Shown here: one piece after another, positions 7,383 to 12,982 of the stretch
Numbering within the stretch: position 1 is the stretch's first letter
Layout of the letters: each line of letters starts with the position of its first letter
Assembly: GCA_900754255.1 (NCBI GenBank)
Contig: CAAECI010000035.1
Span: 1-13,003, forward strand
Reading direction: 5' to 3'
Source of the DNA: an uncultured Succinivibrio sp.
GTDB lineage: Bacteria > Pseudomonadota > Gammaproteobacteria > Enterobacterales > Succinivibrionaceae
Length of the DNA: 13,003 bases
Position numbers and translations under genes: made by a program
The notes under the pieces: model-generated
Database searches by the model: none
What the model was told of the DNA's origin: nothing
What the model saw: the letters and a program-made list of their open reading frames with translations, nothing else

Positions 7383-7400
7383 TATAACGAAAACGTTAAC
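7383..7400 (+). promoter_or_regulatory. tctC -10 box and overlapping LacI-type operator
   Basis: TATAAC at 7383-7388 is a plausible -10 box; there is no -35 consensus 17 nt upstream, as expected if CRP replaces it. AAAACGTTAAC at 7390-7400 covers the predicted start point and contains the AACGTT core typical of LacI/GalR-family operators, so a repressor could block initiation here. A near copy is found upstream of ytfQ. The regulators are inferred. Confidence 0.5.
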
Positions 7401-7530
7401 AAGCTTGCAAAATTTCTTATCTTTTTTAAGTAACATACAACCAGCGTTAAGCCTTTTAAGGACTTAAAACGAAAATATAAATATTAAGAATTTCGTGCGC
7501 TAATGAATTTAAACATACAGGAGTATTCTC

Positions 7531-8505
7531 ATGAAGAAAACGCTGATTGCTGCCGCAGCAGCTGCATTTATGGCCGTAAGTGCATTAGCACCTGCTCAGG
7601 CTGCCGACAAATATCCTACCCATGCCTTAACCCTCATCTGCTCTTGGGGTGCAGGCGGCGGTTCCGACGCTCAGGTTCGTTTTATTGCCGGACTTATGGA
7701 AAAGGATCTCGGCCAGCCAATTAAGGTTGTCAACAAAACCGGCGGCGGCGGTGCAGTAGGTTGGTCAGCTTTGGCACGCTCCAAGCCGGACGGTTATACT
7801 TTCGGTCAGCTTACCGCAGAGCTTGCCATGGATCACTGGATCACTCCCGAGGTTACCGTATCTTATAAGGATTTCGATCCTCTCGTGTTGATGAATGAGG
7901 ATCCTGCCACCGTAACCATCAGCGCCAATGCTCCCTATAAGACCTATGATGAATTCATCAAGTACTTAAAGGAGAATCCCGGTAAGGTTCGCGGCGGTGC
8001 CACCTCCGTCGGCGGCATTTGGCACGTAGCCATGGGCTTGTGGCTTGAGGCCGTAGGCTTGCCGGTAGATGCCATTACCTATATTCCTACCTCCGGATCT
8101 GCTGAGGCTTACAAGGAGATGGCCGCAGGCGGTATCGATTCCTGCTTTACCTCCGTAGCCGAATCGGCAACCATGTACAAGACCGGCAAGGCCATCGGTC
8201 TTGCGGTTATGTCCGACAAACGCGATCCCAAGTTCCCCGATATGCCTACGGCTAAGGAATTGGGATCTGATATTCAGGTCGGTACCTGGCGCGGTTTGGC
8301 TTTGCCTAAGGGTGTTCCTGCCGAGCGTAGAGAGATCCTGTTAAATGCCATAAAGAAAGCCCTTGAGGATCCTTCATACAAGCAGTTTATGGCTGACAGA
8401 GGTTTCGGTATCAAGGTACTTGAGGGTGAGGACTTCACCAAATATATGGAGAAATCTGATACCGATTTGGGTAAGACCTTGAAGGCTTTGGGACTTGCCA
8501 AGTAA
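7531..8505 (+). CDS. tctC: Tripartite tricarboxylate transporter, periplasmic binding protein TctC
   Basis: This 324-residue extracytoplasmic receptor of the TTT (TctC/Bug) family binds an anionic carboxylate and presents it to the TctA-TctB membrane complex. AGGAG at 7519-7523 is 7 nt before the ATG. A Sec signal peptide ends at about AQA (residue 24). The mature protein starts with a YPTHALTLICSWGAGGGSD segment, equivalent to the family opening YP-x-P-hydrophobic-PxxxGGxxD. VVNKTGGGGAVGW matches the VENKPGAGG-type loop that holds the carboxylate through main-chain contacts, and KPDGYTFG is the conserved PDGYT motif. Like ytfQ it prefers AAG lysine codons and other favoured codons, in line with high expression. 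The substrate cannot be read from the sequence; citrate, other tricarboxylates, dicarboxylates or sugar acids are all known in this family. Confidence 0.92.
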   Translation: MKKTLIAAAAAAFMAVSALAPAQAADKYPTHALTLICSWGAGGGSDAQVRFIAGLMEKDLGQPIKVVNKTGGGGAVGWSALARSKPDGYTFGQLTAELAMDHWITPEVTVSYKDFDPLVLMNEDPATVTISANAPYKTYDEFIKYLKENPGKVRGGATSVGGIWHVAMGLWLEAVGLPVDAITYIPTSGSAEAYKEMAAGGIDSCFTSVAESATMYKTGKAIGLAVMSDKRDPKFPDMPTAKELGSDIQVGTWRGLALPKGVPAERREILLNAIKKALEDPSYKQFMADRGFGIKVLEGEDFTKYMEKSDTDLGKTLKALGLAK

Positions 8506-8530
8506 GTTCTGAGAAGTTCTTAAATTTTGC

Positions 8531-8590
8531 GGCCGTCTCAACACTCAGATCATGAGGATCTGAGCCAAAAGACGGCCTTATTGTTTTATT
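8531..8590 (+). terminator. Nested hairpin between tctC and tctB (attenuator or leaky terminator)
   Basis: The outer stem GGCCGTCT (8531-8538) pairs with AGACGGCC (8570-8577) and encloses a second perfect 8-bp hairpin CTCAGATC (8544-8551) / GATCTGAG (8557-8564). A T-rich tail TTATTGTTTTATT follows. This is a strong structure in the middle of an operon, so it most likely lets only part of the transcripts continue into tctBA. Confidence 0.75.
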
Positions 8591-8605
8591 AGACTGCTTA
8601 ATATT

Positions 8606-9067
8606 ATGAAAATTCATGATTTTCTGCTCGGACTGATTATTGCGATCGCATCCGTATCCATCTTTATGGTGGCAAAGGAATTTCCAGATCAGAATGACGG
8701 TAAGCCCGGAGCATGGCTGTATCCCTGCGCATTATCCATTCTTTTCTTCGGATGCGGAGTTATCCTTGCATTTAAGGGACTCTTTCACCTAAAAGGCGAA
8801 AAACTCATCGTTCTTAATAAGGAGTTGTCCTCGTTCGGCGCTGTAAACATAGCGATAGTGATAGCGTTGGTGATCTTTTACATTGAGTGCTCCGAATATC
8901 TCGGGTTCCTCATATGTATGTGCATTGTGATCGGTGTTTTGCTCGCCATGCTACGTAATAAGCCTTGGGTCGTTCTGTTTACGGCTCCGGTTGCAACCTT
9001 GGTCATTTATCTTATTTTCTCAAAGGGACTCTTGGTTCCGTTGCCCGAAGGGCTGTTCTATTTCTAA
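8606..9067 (+). CDS. tctB: Tripartite tricarboxylate transporter, small membrane subunit TctB
   Basis: This 153-residue integral membrane protein has about five hydrophobic segments (about 5-22, 38-60, 78-93, 98-116, 119-138) and the TctB-typical C-terminus LLVPLPEGLF. TctB subunits are usually about 140-160 residues and are required with TctA for Na+- or H+-coupled transport; their exact mechanical role is not established. The ATG at 8606 has no recognisable Shine-Dalgarno: the preceding bases are AT-rich and lie just after the nested hairpin. No better in-frame start exists nearby, so initiation may be weak or coupled to folding of the leader. The gene is followed after 12 nt by tctA. Assignment is by operon position, size and C-terminal motif. 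Confidence 0.88.
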   Translation: MKIHDFLLGLIIAIASVSIFMVAKEFPDQNDGKPGAWLYPCALSILFFGCGVILAFKGLFHLKGEKLIVLNKELSSFGAVNIAIVIALVIFYIECSEYLGFLICMCIVIGVLLAMLRNKPWVVLFTAPVATLVIYLIFSKGLLVPLPEGLFYF

Positions 9068-9079
9068 AGGGGCGATACC

Positions 9080-10588
9080 GTGTTTTCTTTTGATCTGTTG
9101 ATGCAAGGGGCGGCATTGGTGCTTGATCCCTACGTGTTGCTGGTGGTGGTATGCTCCGGCATGTACGGTTTGTTTATCGGTGCTATGCCCGGGCTTACGG
9201 CAACCATGGCCGTTGCTCTGCTGGTACCCATCACCTTTTATATGGATCCGGTGCCGGCGGTAGCATCCATCATCACCATGTCGGCAATGGCCATATTCTC
9301 AGGCGATTTGCCGGGTACTCTGTTGCATATTCCGGGAACTCCGTCATCTGCTGCGTATTGTAACGACTCCTTTGCTTTGGCAAAGAAGGGAAAAGCCTCG
9401 GTAGTGTTAGGCGTAGATTTGGTCCTTTCCTGCTTGGGAGGTTTGTTCGGATCCATAGTGTTGCTGTGTGCGGCGCCAGCTCTGGCCGAGGTTGCCTTAC
9501 AGTTTTCTTCATATGAATTCTTTTGGTTGGCTGTTTTAGGCTTGTCCTGTGCAGTACTGATTTCAGGCGGATCTCCGTTGCGCGGACTTATTTCGCTGAT
9601 GATAGGTCTCTTGCTTACAAGCGTAGGATCGGATATTACCTTGGGTTTCCCTCGCTTTACCTTCGGAAATCTAAGTCTGTTGGAGGGCTTCTCGTTCATC
9701 CCTGCCATGATCGGTATGTTCGGCTTAGCCGAGGTTTTTGCCAATGTTTCGCGGAAAGAGGCCCATAATGCCGAGCTCATCAAATTTACATCCAATATCT
9801 TCAAGGGTATGGGGGATCTGATCCGCAGGTTAAAATTCCAGATCTTACGTTCGCAGGTAATAGGCACTCTCATAGGTATTCTTCCCGGTGCCGGCGGAGA
9901 TATTGCCGCATGGATTTGCTACGGAGTGGGCAAGCGTTTTTCAAAGAAACCGGATGAATACGGTGAAGGAAGCGTGGAAGCCATCGCTAATGCCACAACC
10001 GCTAATAACGCGGCCATTTCGGGAGCTTTTATTCCCGCATTGGTTTTCGGTATTCCGGGAGATTCCCTTACCGCCATTATCATCGGTGTGCTGTTCATGA
10101 AGGGATTGGAGCCGGGACCTTCGCTATTTACGCAGCACGGCGATTTCCTTTATGCAATTTACTGCGTGTTCATTCTGGCAAATCTGTTGCTGTTGCCCTT
10201 AGGCTATATAGCCATAAGACTGTCAACTAAGATCATGAAGGTTCCGCCTAGGCTTTTAAATCCCATTATCCTAGGGTTCTGCATGGTCGGAGCGTATGCG
10301 ATCAACAATGATAATTTTGATATCACCTGCATGCTTGGATTCGGTATTGCCGCATACGTGATGATCTCAAATAAGATCCCGGTTGCTCCGGCTATCTTGG
10401 GGCTTGTTCTGGGGCATATGCTTGAGAATACCTTTATGCAGTCGATGATTAAATCGGAATGGGATCCCTTGTCGTTCTTCTCGCGTCCAATTTCGGCAAC
10501 CTTGGGTATTATCACGGTCTTGCTATGGATAAGCCCGCTTGTCGTCAAGCTGTTAAAGAAGATTCGCAATAGCAAGAGTGCAGCCTGA
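9080..10588 (+). CDS. tctA: Tripartite tricarboxylate transporter, large permease subunit TctA
   Basis: This 502-residue membrane permease has the family's usual size (about 500). The GTG start is supported by AAAGGGG at 9066-9072, which overlaps the tctB stop. There are about ten to twelve hydrophobic segments. The two conserved inverted-repeat signatures are present: GAMPGLTATMAVALLVP (34-50) and, in the second half, GILPGAGGDIAAWICYG (about 265-281). IPGTPSSAA (84-92) and a related FGIPGDSLTA segment later in the protein are also conserved. TctA forms the translocation path that accepts substrate from TctC. The order C-B-A is complete and uninterrupted, but no TctDE-type two-component regulator lies in the window, so control probably depends on the promoter elements upstream of tctC. 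Confidence 0.94.
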   Translation: MFSFDLLMQGAALVLDPYVLLVVVCSGMYGLFIGAMPGLTATMAVALLVPITFYMDPVPAVASIITMSAMAIFSGDLPGTLLHIPGTPSSAAYCNDSFALAKKGKASVVLGVDLVLSCLGGLFGSIVLLCAAPALAEVALQFSSYEFFWLAVLGLSCAVLISGGSPLRGLISLMIGLLLTSVGSDITLGFPRFTFGNLSLLEGFSFIPAMIGMFGLAEVFANVSRKEAHNAELIKFTSNIFKGMGDLIRRLKFQILRSQVIGTLIGILPGAGGDIAAWICYGVGKRFSKKPDEYGEGSVEAIANATTANNAAISGAFIPALVFGIPGDSLTAIIIGVLFMKGLEPGPSLFTQHGDFLYAIYCVFILANLLLLPLGYIAIRLSTKIMKVPPRLLNPIILGFCMVGAYAINNDNFDITCMLGFGIAAYVMISNKIPVAPAILGLVLGHMLENTFMQSMIKSEWDPLSFFSRPISATLGIITVLLWISPLVVKLLKKIRNSKSAA

Positions 10589-10606
10589 TCTGCTGTTGAA
10601 TATGGC

Positions 10607-10638
10607 ATAATCCTGCTTAGACGGCAGGATTATTTTTT
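10607..10638 (+). terminator. Rho-independent terminator of the tctCBA operon
   Basis: A perfect 10-bp stem ATAATCCTGC / GCAGGATTAT with a 7-nt loop ends in a run of six T (10633-10638). It lies 18 bp after the tctA stop codon. Confidence 0.92.
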
Positions 10639-10687
10639 GCCGTACAAACTATAAAAGGCTTTAACAATAATCGATAGTGGATCTGAT

Positions 10688-11227
10688 ATGCAAAAAAGAG
10701 CCTGCTTGATCTCTCTAATAATTTTTCTCTTACATTTAAATCCGTTAATTAGTGACGCATTCGGGCGTCCGGTTTATTTATTTGAAGGAGATCGTCTGGA
10801 TGTACCGGATGACTGGGAATATCATCGGGGTAATCCGATCCCGCCTGATCAGCCCGGCATGCTGTTTTCTGCGGCATCCCGCGACGGCTGCGGGATCAGA
10901 ATGGACAGTGCTGGACTCAGCCAAAAAGCCAAAGACTTTATTACCGGAGTGGAGCAATTTGACGATTATATTACTCAGCTTTTCGCTCGCAGCGGGGTAA
11001 AAATTATAAAAAGCAGTCGATCGGAGCAATCTGAAATTGCAGGCTTCAGAGCTTTGGAAAAAAGCTATGAATTCGAGCAAAACGGAAGCGTTCATAAGGC
11101 CAAGATCCTGCAGTTTAATTCCGAGCACCATTTGTATAATGCGGGTATTGTCGTTTTGTCCGACAGCAACTACGACGAGTGTGTTGCTCAGGGGAAAAAA
11201 ATCTTAAATTCATTTAAAAGCAAATGA
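10688..11227 (+). CDS. Small exported protein of unknown function
   Basis: This encodes 179 residues. An N-terminal hydrophobic stretch (about 6-23) with the possible cleavage site SDA (residues 22-24) indicates export; there is no lipobox. The mature part opens with GDRLDVPDDWEYHRGNP and ends with a helix reaching ILNSFKSK. Proteins of the PsbP/DcrB-like fold often have this layout, with an early PxxW strand and a final helix ending in SF, but this is a weak structural guess and not a family assignment. Two cysteines, in DGCGIR and DECVAQ, may form a disulfide. The ribosome binding site is poor (GTGGAT at 10677-10682). It stands alone: the tctA terminator lies 50 bp upstream, and the tRNA with its own promoter lies downstream, so it probably has a separate promoter that I could not identify. 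Confidence 0.75.
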   Translation: MQKRACLISLIIFLLHLNPLISDAFGRPVYLFEGDRLDVPDDWEYHRGNPIPPDQPGMLFSAASRDGCGIRMDSAGLSQKAKDFITGVEQFDDYITQLFARSGVKIIKSSRSEQSEIAGFRALEKSYEFEQNGSVHKAKILQFNSEHHLYNAGIVVLSDSNYDECVAQGKKILNSFKSK

Positions 11228-11263
11228 AAGCTATATTTTTAAGATCGAGACCTTAAAATTAAC

Positions 11264-11291
11264 TTGCTTATTGAAAAATATACTGTATAAT
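11264..11291 (+). promoter_or_regulatory. Promoter of the tRNA-Ser gene
   Basis: TTGCTT (11264-11269) and a perfect TATAAT (11286-11291) are separated by 16 bp. Transcription would start near 11298, about 9 nt before the mature tRNA 5' end. Confidence 0.75.
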
Positions 11292-11306
11292 GCATCCATC
11301 TTCTGC

Positions 11307-11395
11307 GGATAGGTGGCAGAGCGGTTGAATGCAACGGTCTTGAAAACCGTCGAAGGCCTAGCCTTCCGTGAGTTCGAATCTCACCCTATCCGCCA
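11307..11395 (+). tRNA. serT: tRNA-Ser(UGA), reading UCA and related serine codons
   Basis: This 89-nt type II tRNA includes an encoded CCA. The 7-bp acceptor stem is GGATAGG with CCTATCC, followed by discriminator G73, which is the serine identity base. The D-arm is GCA/TGC and contains AGCGGTTGAA. The anticodon arm ACGGT/ACCGT carries TGA at 11341-11343. A long variable arm GAAGGC-CTA-GCCTTC, typical of serine tRNAs, and a T-arm GTGAG-TTCGAAT-CTCAC complete the molecule. The gene symbol follows E. coli usage for this anticodon. A single tRNA with no partner; tRNA-Ser genes are frequent integration targets, and the downstream DNA looks accessory. Confidence 0.97.
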
Positions 11396-11692
11396 TCTGT
11401 ATTGTGTAATTTTCTTCTTGATTATCAACGTTTTACCTTGTGATTAGTAGCTTTAAAAGCTCAATTTTATTGTTACAGATTAAAGGGTTAGTATAAAAAA
11501 ACGTATGATCATAGCAGATCATAGATGACAAAGATCATCTAGGATCATCCATCTTCGCAGCTCCCCCTGTTTTCCGTTTTTTTGATATGGCGCTAATTGA
11601 TATTGTCACAAAATCTTCATGATTTTGAGGTCAATTCCAATTTTTTTGCCTATTTGTAAAAACTCAAATTTGATTTTATAGGTTGAAAAACT
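11396..11692. other. AT-rich gap after the tRNA with a GATCAT cluster
   Basis: No gene is seen. The notable content is four GATCAT words at 11507-11512, 11517-11522, 11533-11538 and 11543-11548, a 10-bp palindrome TATGATCATA (11504-11513), and a 7-bp inverted repeat TAGATGA/TCATCTA (11522-11528 and 11535-11541). A weak AAAATC/GATTTT hairpin lies at 11610-11626. No clear terminator for the tRNA is visible apart from a T-rich stretch at about 11409-11420. Confidence 0.5.
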
Positions 11693-11866
11693 ATGGGTAG
11701 AGTTTCCTTCGATTTAAGCTCTTCTGAATTTCAAAAAAAGCTCTCCGATGCTGAGAAAAAAAGCGGTGTAGTGATGATTGGCTGCGGCCATCAGCTTTAC
11801 GTCAAAGTCAGTACGGTGAAACCTATAAAGACTTGGTTTTACCGAGATCTTTTCGATCATCTTTGA
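11693..11866 (+). pseudogene. 57-codon remnant resembling the N-terminus of a tyrosine integrase (arm-binding domain)
   Basis: A short frame with ATG at 11693, an in-frame stop just upstream and only a weak AGG as ribosome binding site. The protein begins MGRVSFDLSSSEFQKKLSDA and its second half reads GCGHQLYVKVSTVKPIKTWFYRDLFDHL. The pattern G-x-x-x-L-Y-V-K-V-x(5)-K-x-W-F-Y-R resembles the arm-type DNA-binding domain of P4-like integrases (GLYLRVxPSGSKxWxxRY), where about 300 more residues with the catalytic Arg-His-Arg-Tyr should follow. Here a stop comes 7 residues after WFYR, and I find no continuation in the other forward frames. It lies about 300 bp downstream of tRNA-Ser, the usual place for such an integrase. 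A small unrelated gene is the alternative; it is too short for certainty. Confidence 0.4.
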
Positions 11867-11944
11867 AGATCCCCAACATAGATCCTGTAAACGATCAAAA
11901 TTCAGAGGCCGTTGCGTATTCACCAGACTTAGCTTAAAAAACTT

Positions 11945-11967
11945 GTTGACGTGGAGGTCAACTTTTT
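11945..11967. terminator. Possible bidirectional terminator between the integrase-like remnant and the HIT gene
   Basis: GTTGAC (11945-11950) pairs with GTCAAC (11957-11962) around a 6-nt loop and is followed by five T on the + strand (11963-11967). On the - strand the same stem is followed, after AAG, by a run of six T, so it could end the HIT gene transcript, whose stop codon lies about 65 bp away. The stem is only 6 bp. Confidence 0.45.
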
Positions 11968-12030
11968 GTTCGCAACGACCTCTAATATTCAGCTCGAATC
12001 TTTTTAAATTAGCTAAATGTAATTTATCAG

Positions 12031-12465
12031 CTATTTATTAAGCTCTTTTTTGAAAATATTGATTATTTCCTGATATTCCTCATCTTTCAGGTAAACAGGA
12101 TTTGCATCGGAGAAGGGACCGTTCCAATTAGGGCCGCCTTCATATTTAGGACAAACGTGTATGTGAAGATGCTTTACTGTATCAGCATAAGAGCCGTAAT
12201 TGATTTTATCAGGTGAGAATCCGCGGTGAATTGCGTTGGCAACCTGCATTAATTCACCCATAAATGAATCAAGCTCTTCCTTTGAAAGATCCGTCAGATC
12301 GGTTGCATGGCCATCAAATGCGAGAATACAACGGCCGCGATTTTTTTGATCTCGGAATAGGTAAAGCTTGGAGTGTTCAAAATCGCAGATGTGGATCATA
12401 AGACTGTCGCGATGAGCGCATACGCTGTCGCAATACATACAACCGGCTTTATTTTTTTCGTACAT
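12031..12465 (-). CDS. HIT (histidine triad) family nucleotide hydrolase/transferase
   Basis: This 144-residue cytosolic protein is of the HIT superfamily, enzymes that hydrolyse or transfer nucleoside monophosphates from substrates such as dinucleoside polyphosphates or AMP-linked amines. The catalytic motif HLHIHVCPK has the three histidines at 99, 101 and 103 (His-phi-His-phi-His). An N-terminal CMYC (residues 9-12) is the metal-binding Cys pair found in many HIT proteins. The KINYGSYADTVKHLHIH lead-in and the GGPNWNGPF segment after the triad fit a bacterial HIT subgroup common in gut anaerobes. The start ATG (12465 to 12463) has AGGAAG on the - strand about 6 nt before it. The gene is monocistronic and points toward the tRNA. 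The natural substrate is not predictable from sequence. Confidence 0.9.
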   Translation of the reverse strand: MYEKNKAGCMYCDSVCAHRDSLMIHICDFEHSKLYLFRDQKNRGRCILAFDGHATDLTDLSKEELDSFMGELMQVANAIHRGFSPDKINYGSYADTVKHLHIHVCPKYEGGPNWNGPFSDANPVYLKDEEYQEIINIFKKELNK

Positions 12466-12691
12466 ATTAATCTTCCTTACGCTGGAGAAAATTAAATTTT
12501 TAACCTTGTCATTGATAACAGTATTTTGTTTAAAAGTTTACCGCTTGGTAAAGCAACGACTTTGTCTAAAACCTAAATCTGTGTTTAGTAATCAAAATAC
12601 TGGAAATTTTTTGTTTGAATGGGAGCAAATGTGCAAATCCGACTTTTATGTCTTGTGATCTCAAAAAGGTCCCCCGAGTGGCTTTTTCAAT
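12466..12691. other. Non-coding region upstream of the HIT gene
   Basis: No gene on either strand. It must contain the HIT promoter, which I cannot place. The only structure is the inverted repeat at 12537-12552 and an imperfect A-run/T-run hairpin-like segment at about 12662-12687, which lies just after the stop of the - strand remnant and might once have been its terminator. Confidence 0.4.
12537..12552. promoter_or_regulatory. Palindromic site upstream of the HIT gene
   Basis: TTTACC and GGTAAA flank a GCTT spacer in a perfect inverted repeat, about 70 bp upstream of the HIT start on the - strand. No convincing promoter hexamers could be paired with it. It may be an operator or an RNA hairpin; chance is possible. 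Confidence 0.35.
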
Positions 12692-12868
12692 TTACACGGG
12701 AACTATCAATGCAGAGCCTGCTCTCAGTTCCTCTTCAAACATTGGCATTATAGCATTTGCCAGATATTGAAATGAGACAAATCTACTGTCTTTATGTAAC
12801 CTGAGCCAAGCTAGAATTACCTTATCTTTTATTTTTATGCAAACGACATGATGCCCTGACTTTATGAC
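12692..12868 (-). pseudogene. Start-less 58-codon C-terminal gene remnant
   Basis: On the - strand, 58 sense codons run from just after a stop (12871-12869) to a TAA at 12694-12692. No ATG or GTG lies in the first half; the first ATG codons come only at codons 41 and 43. The translation looks like real protein: amphipathic KIKDKVILAWLRLHK, then SRFVSFQYLANAIMPMFEEEL and a hydrophobic end GSALIVPV. There are no low-complexity or frame-shadow signs and no gene on the opposite strand. I read it as the 3' end of a gene whose start has been lost. I do not recognise the family. An untranslated spurious frame is the alternative. Confidence 0.4.
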
Positions 12869-12891
12869 TTAAAAGCTAACAAAAAAGCTTG

Positions 12892-12917
12892 GGAGCCCTC
12901 GTGGCTCCTTTGTTTTT
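12892..12917 (+). terminator. Terminator-like hairpin near the right edge
   Basis: A perfect 6-bp GC-rich stem GGAGCC / GGCTCC with a CTCGT loop is followed by TTTGTTTTT. An A-run precedes it, so it may work in both directions. It separates the - strand remnant from the promoter at 12924. No intact + strand gene ends here, which suggests loss of the gene it once served. Confidence 0.65.
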
Positions 12918-12923
12918 GACCTG

Positions 12924-12951
12924 TTGACGTTTTGTGTGATGGTAGTATAAT
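12924..12951 (+). promoter_or_regulatory. Strong sigma70 promoter for the gene at the right edge
   Basis: TTGACG (12924-12929) and a perfect TATAAT (12946-12951) are separated by 16 bp. The predicted start, near 12958, gives a short leader of about 25 nt to the ATG at 12983. Confidence 0.8.
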
Positions 12952-12982
12952 GTAGTATAGATTTGTGACAGGGTAGTAGCTT

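Larger units (their letters stand above)
7054..7530. other. AT-rich non-coding region containing the tctCBA promoter
   Basis: About 475 bp with no gene on either strand. The composition is clearly more AT-rich than the flanking genes. The only interpretable elements are at 7342-7400 (CRP-like site, -10 box and LacI-type palindrome). A small TTTTAA / TTAAAA hairpin with a GGAC loop lies at about 7455-7470 in the presumed 5' leader, which would be about 135 nt long. Confidence 0.6.

Noticed and set aside
9238..9873. 211-codon frame opposite tctA
   Set aside because: It lies wholly within tctA on the other strand; the length comes from the GC-skewed codon usage of tctA, and it shows no domain.
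11504..11548. GATC cluster as a replication origin
   Set aside because: No DnaA boxes (TTATCCACA-like), no AT-rich 13-mers and no dnaA/dnaN or rep gene nearby.
11371..12000. Attachment-site pair: tRNA T-loop word and its near copy at 11991
   Set aside because: Only about 10 bases match with one mismatch, and the similarity stops after TCGAATCT. True tRNA attachment repeats are normally longer and reach the tRNA 3' end.
12662..12687. Rho-independent terminator formed by the A-run and T-run around a GTCCCCCGAGTGG core
   Set aside because: The outer A/T stem pairs, but the inner bases do not form a stable GC stem on either strand.
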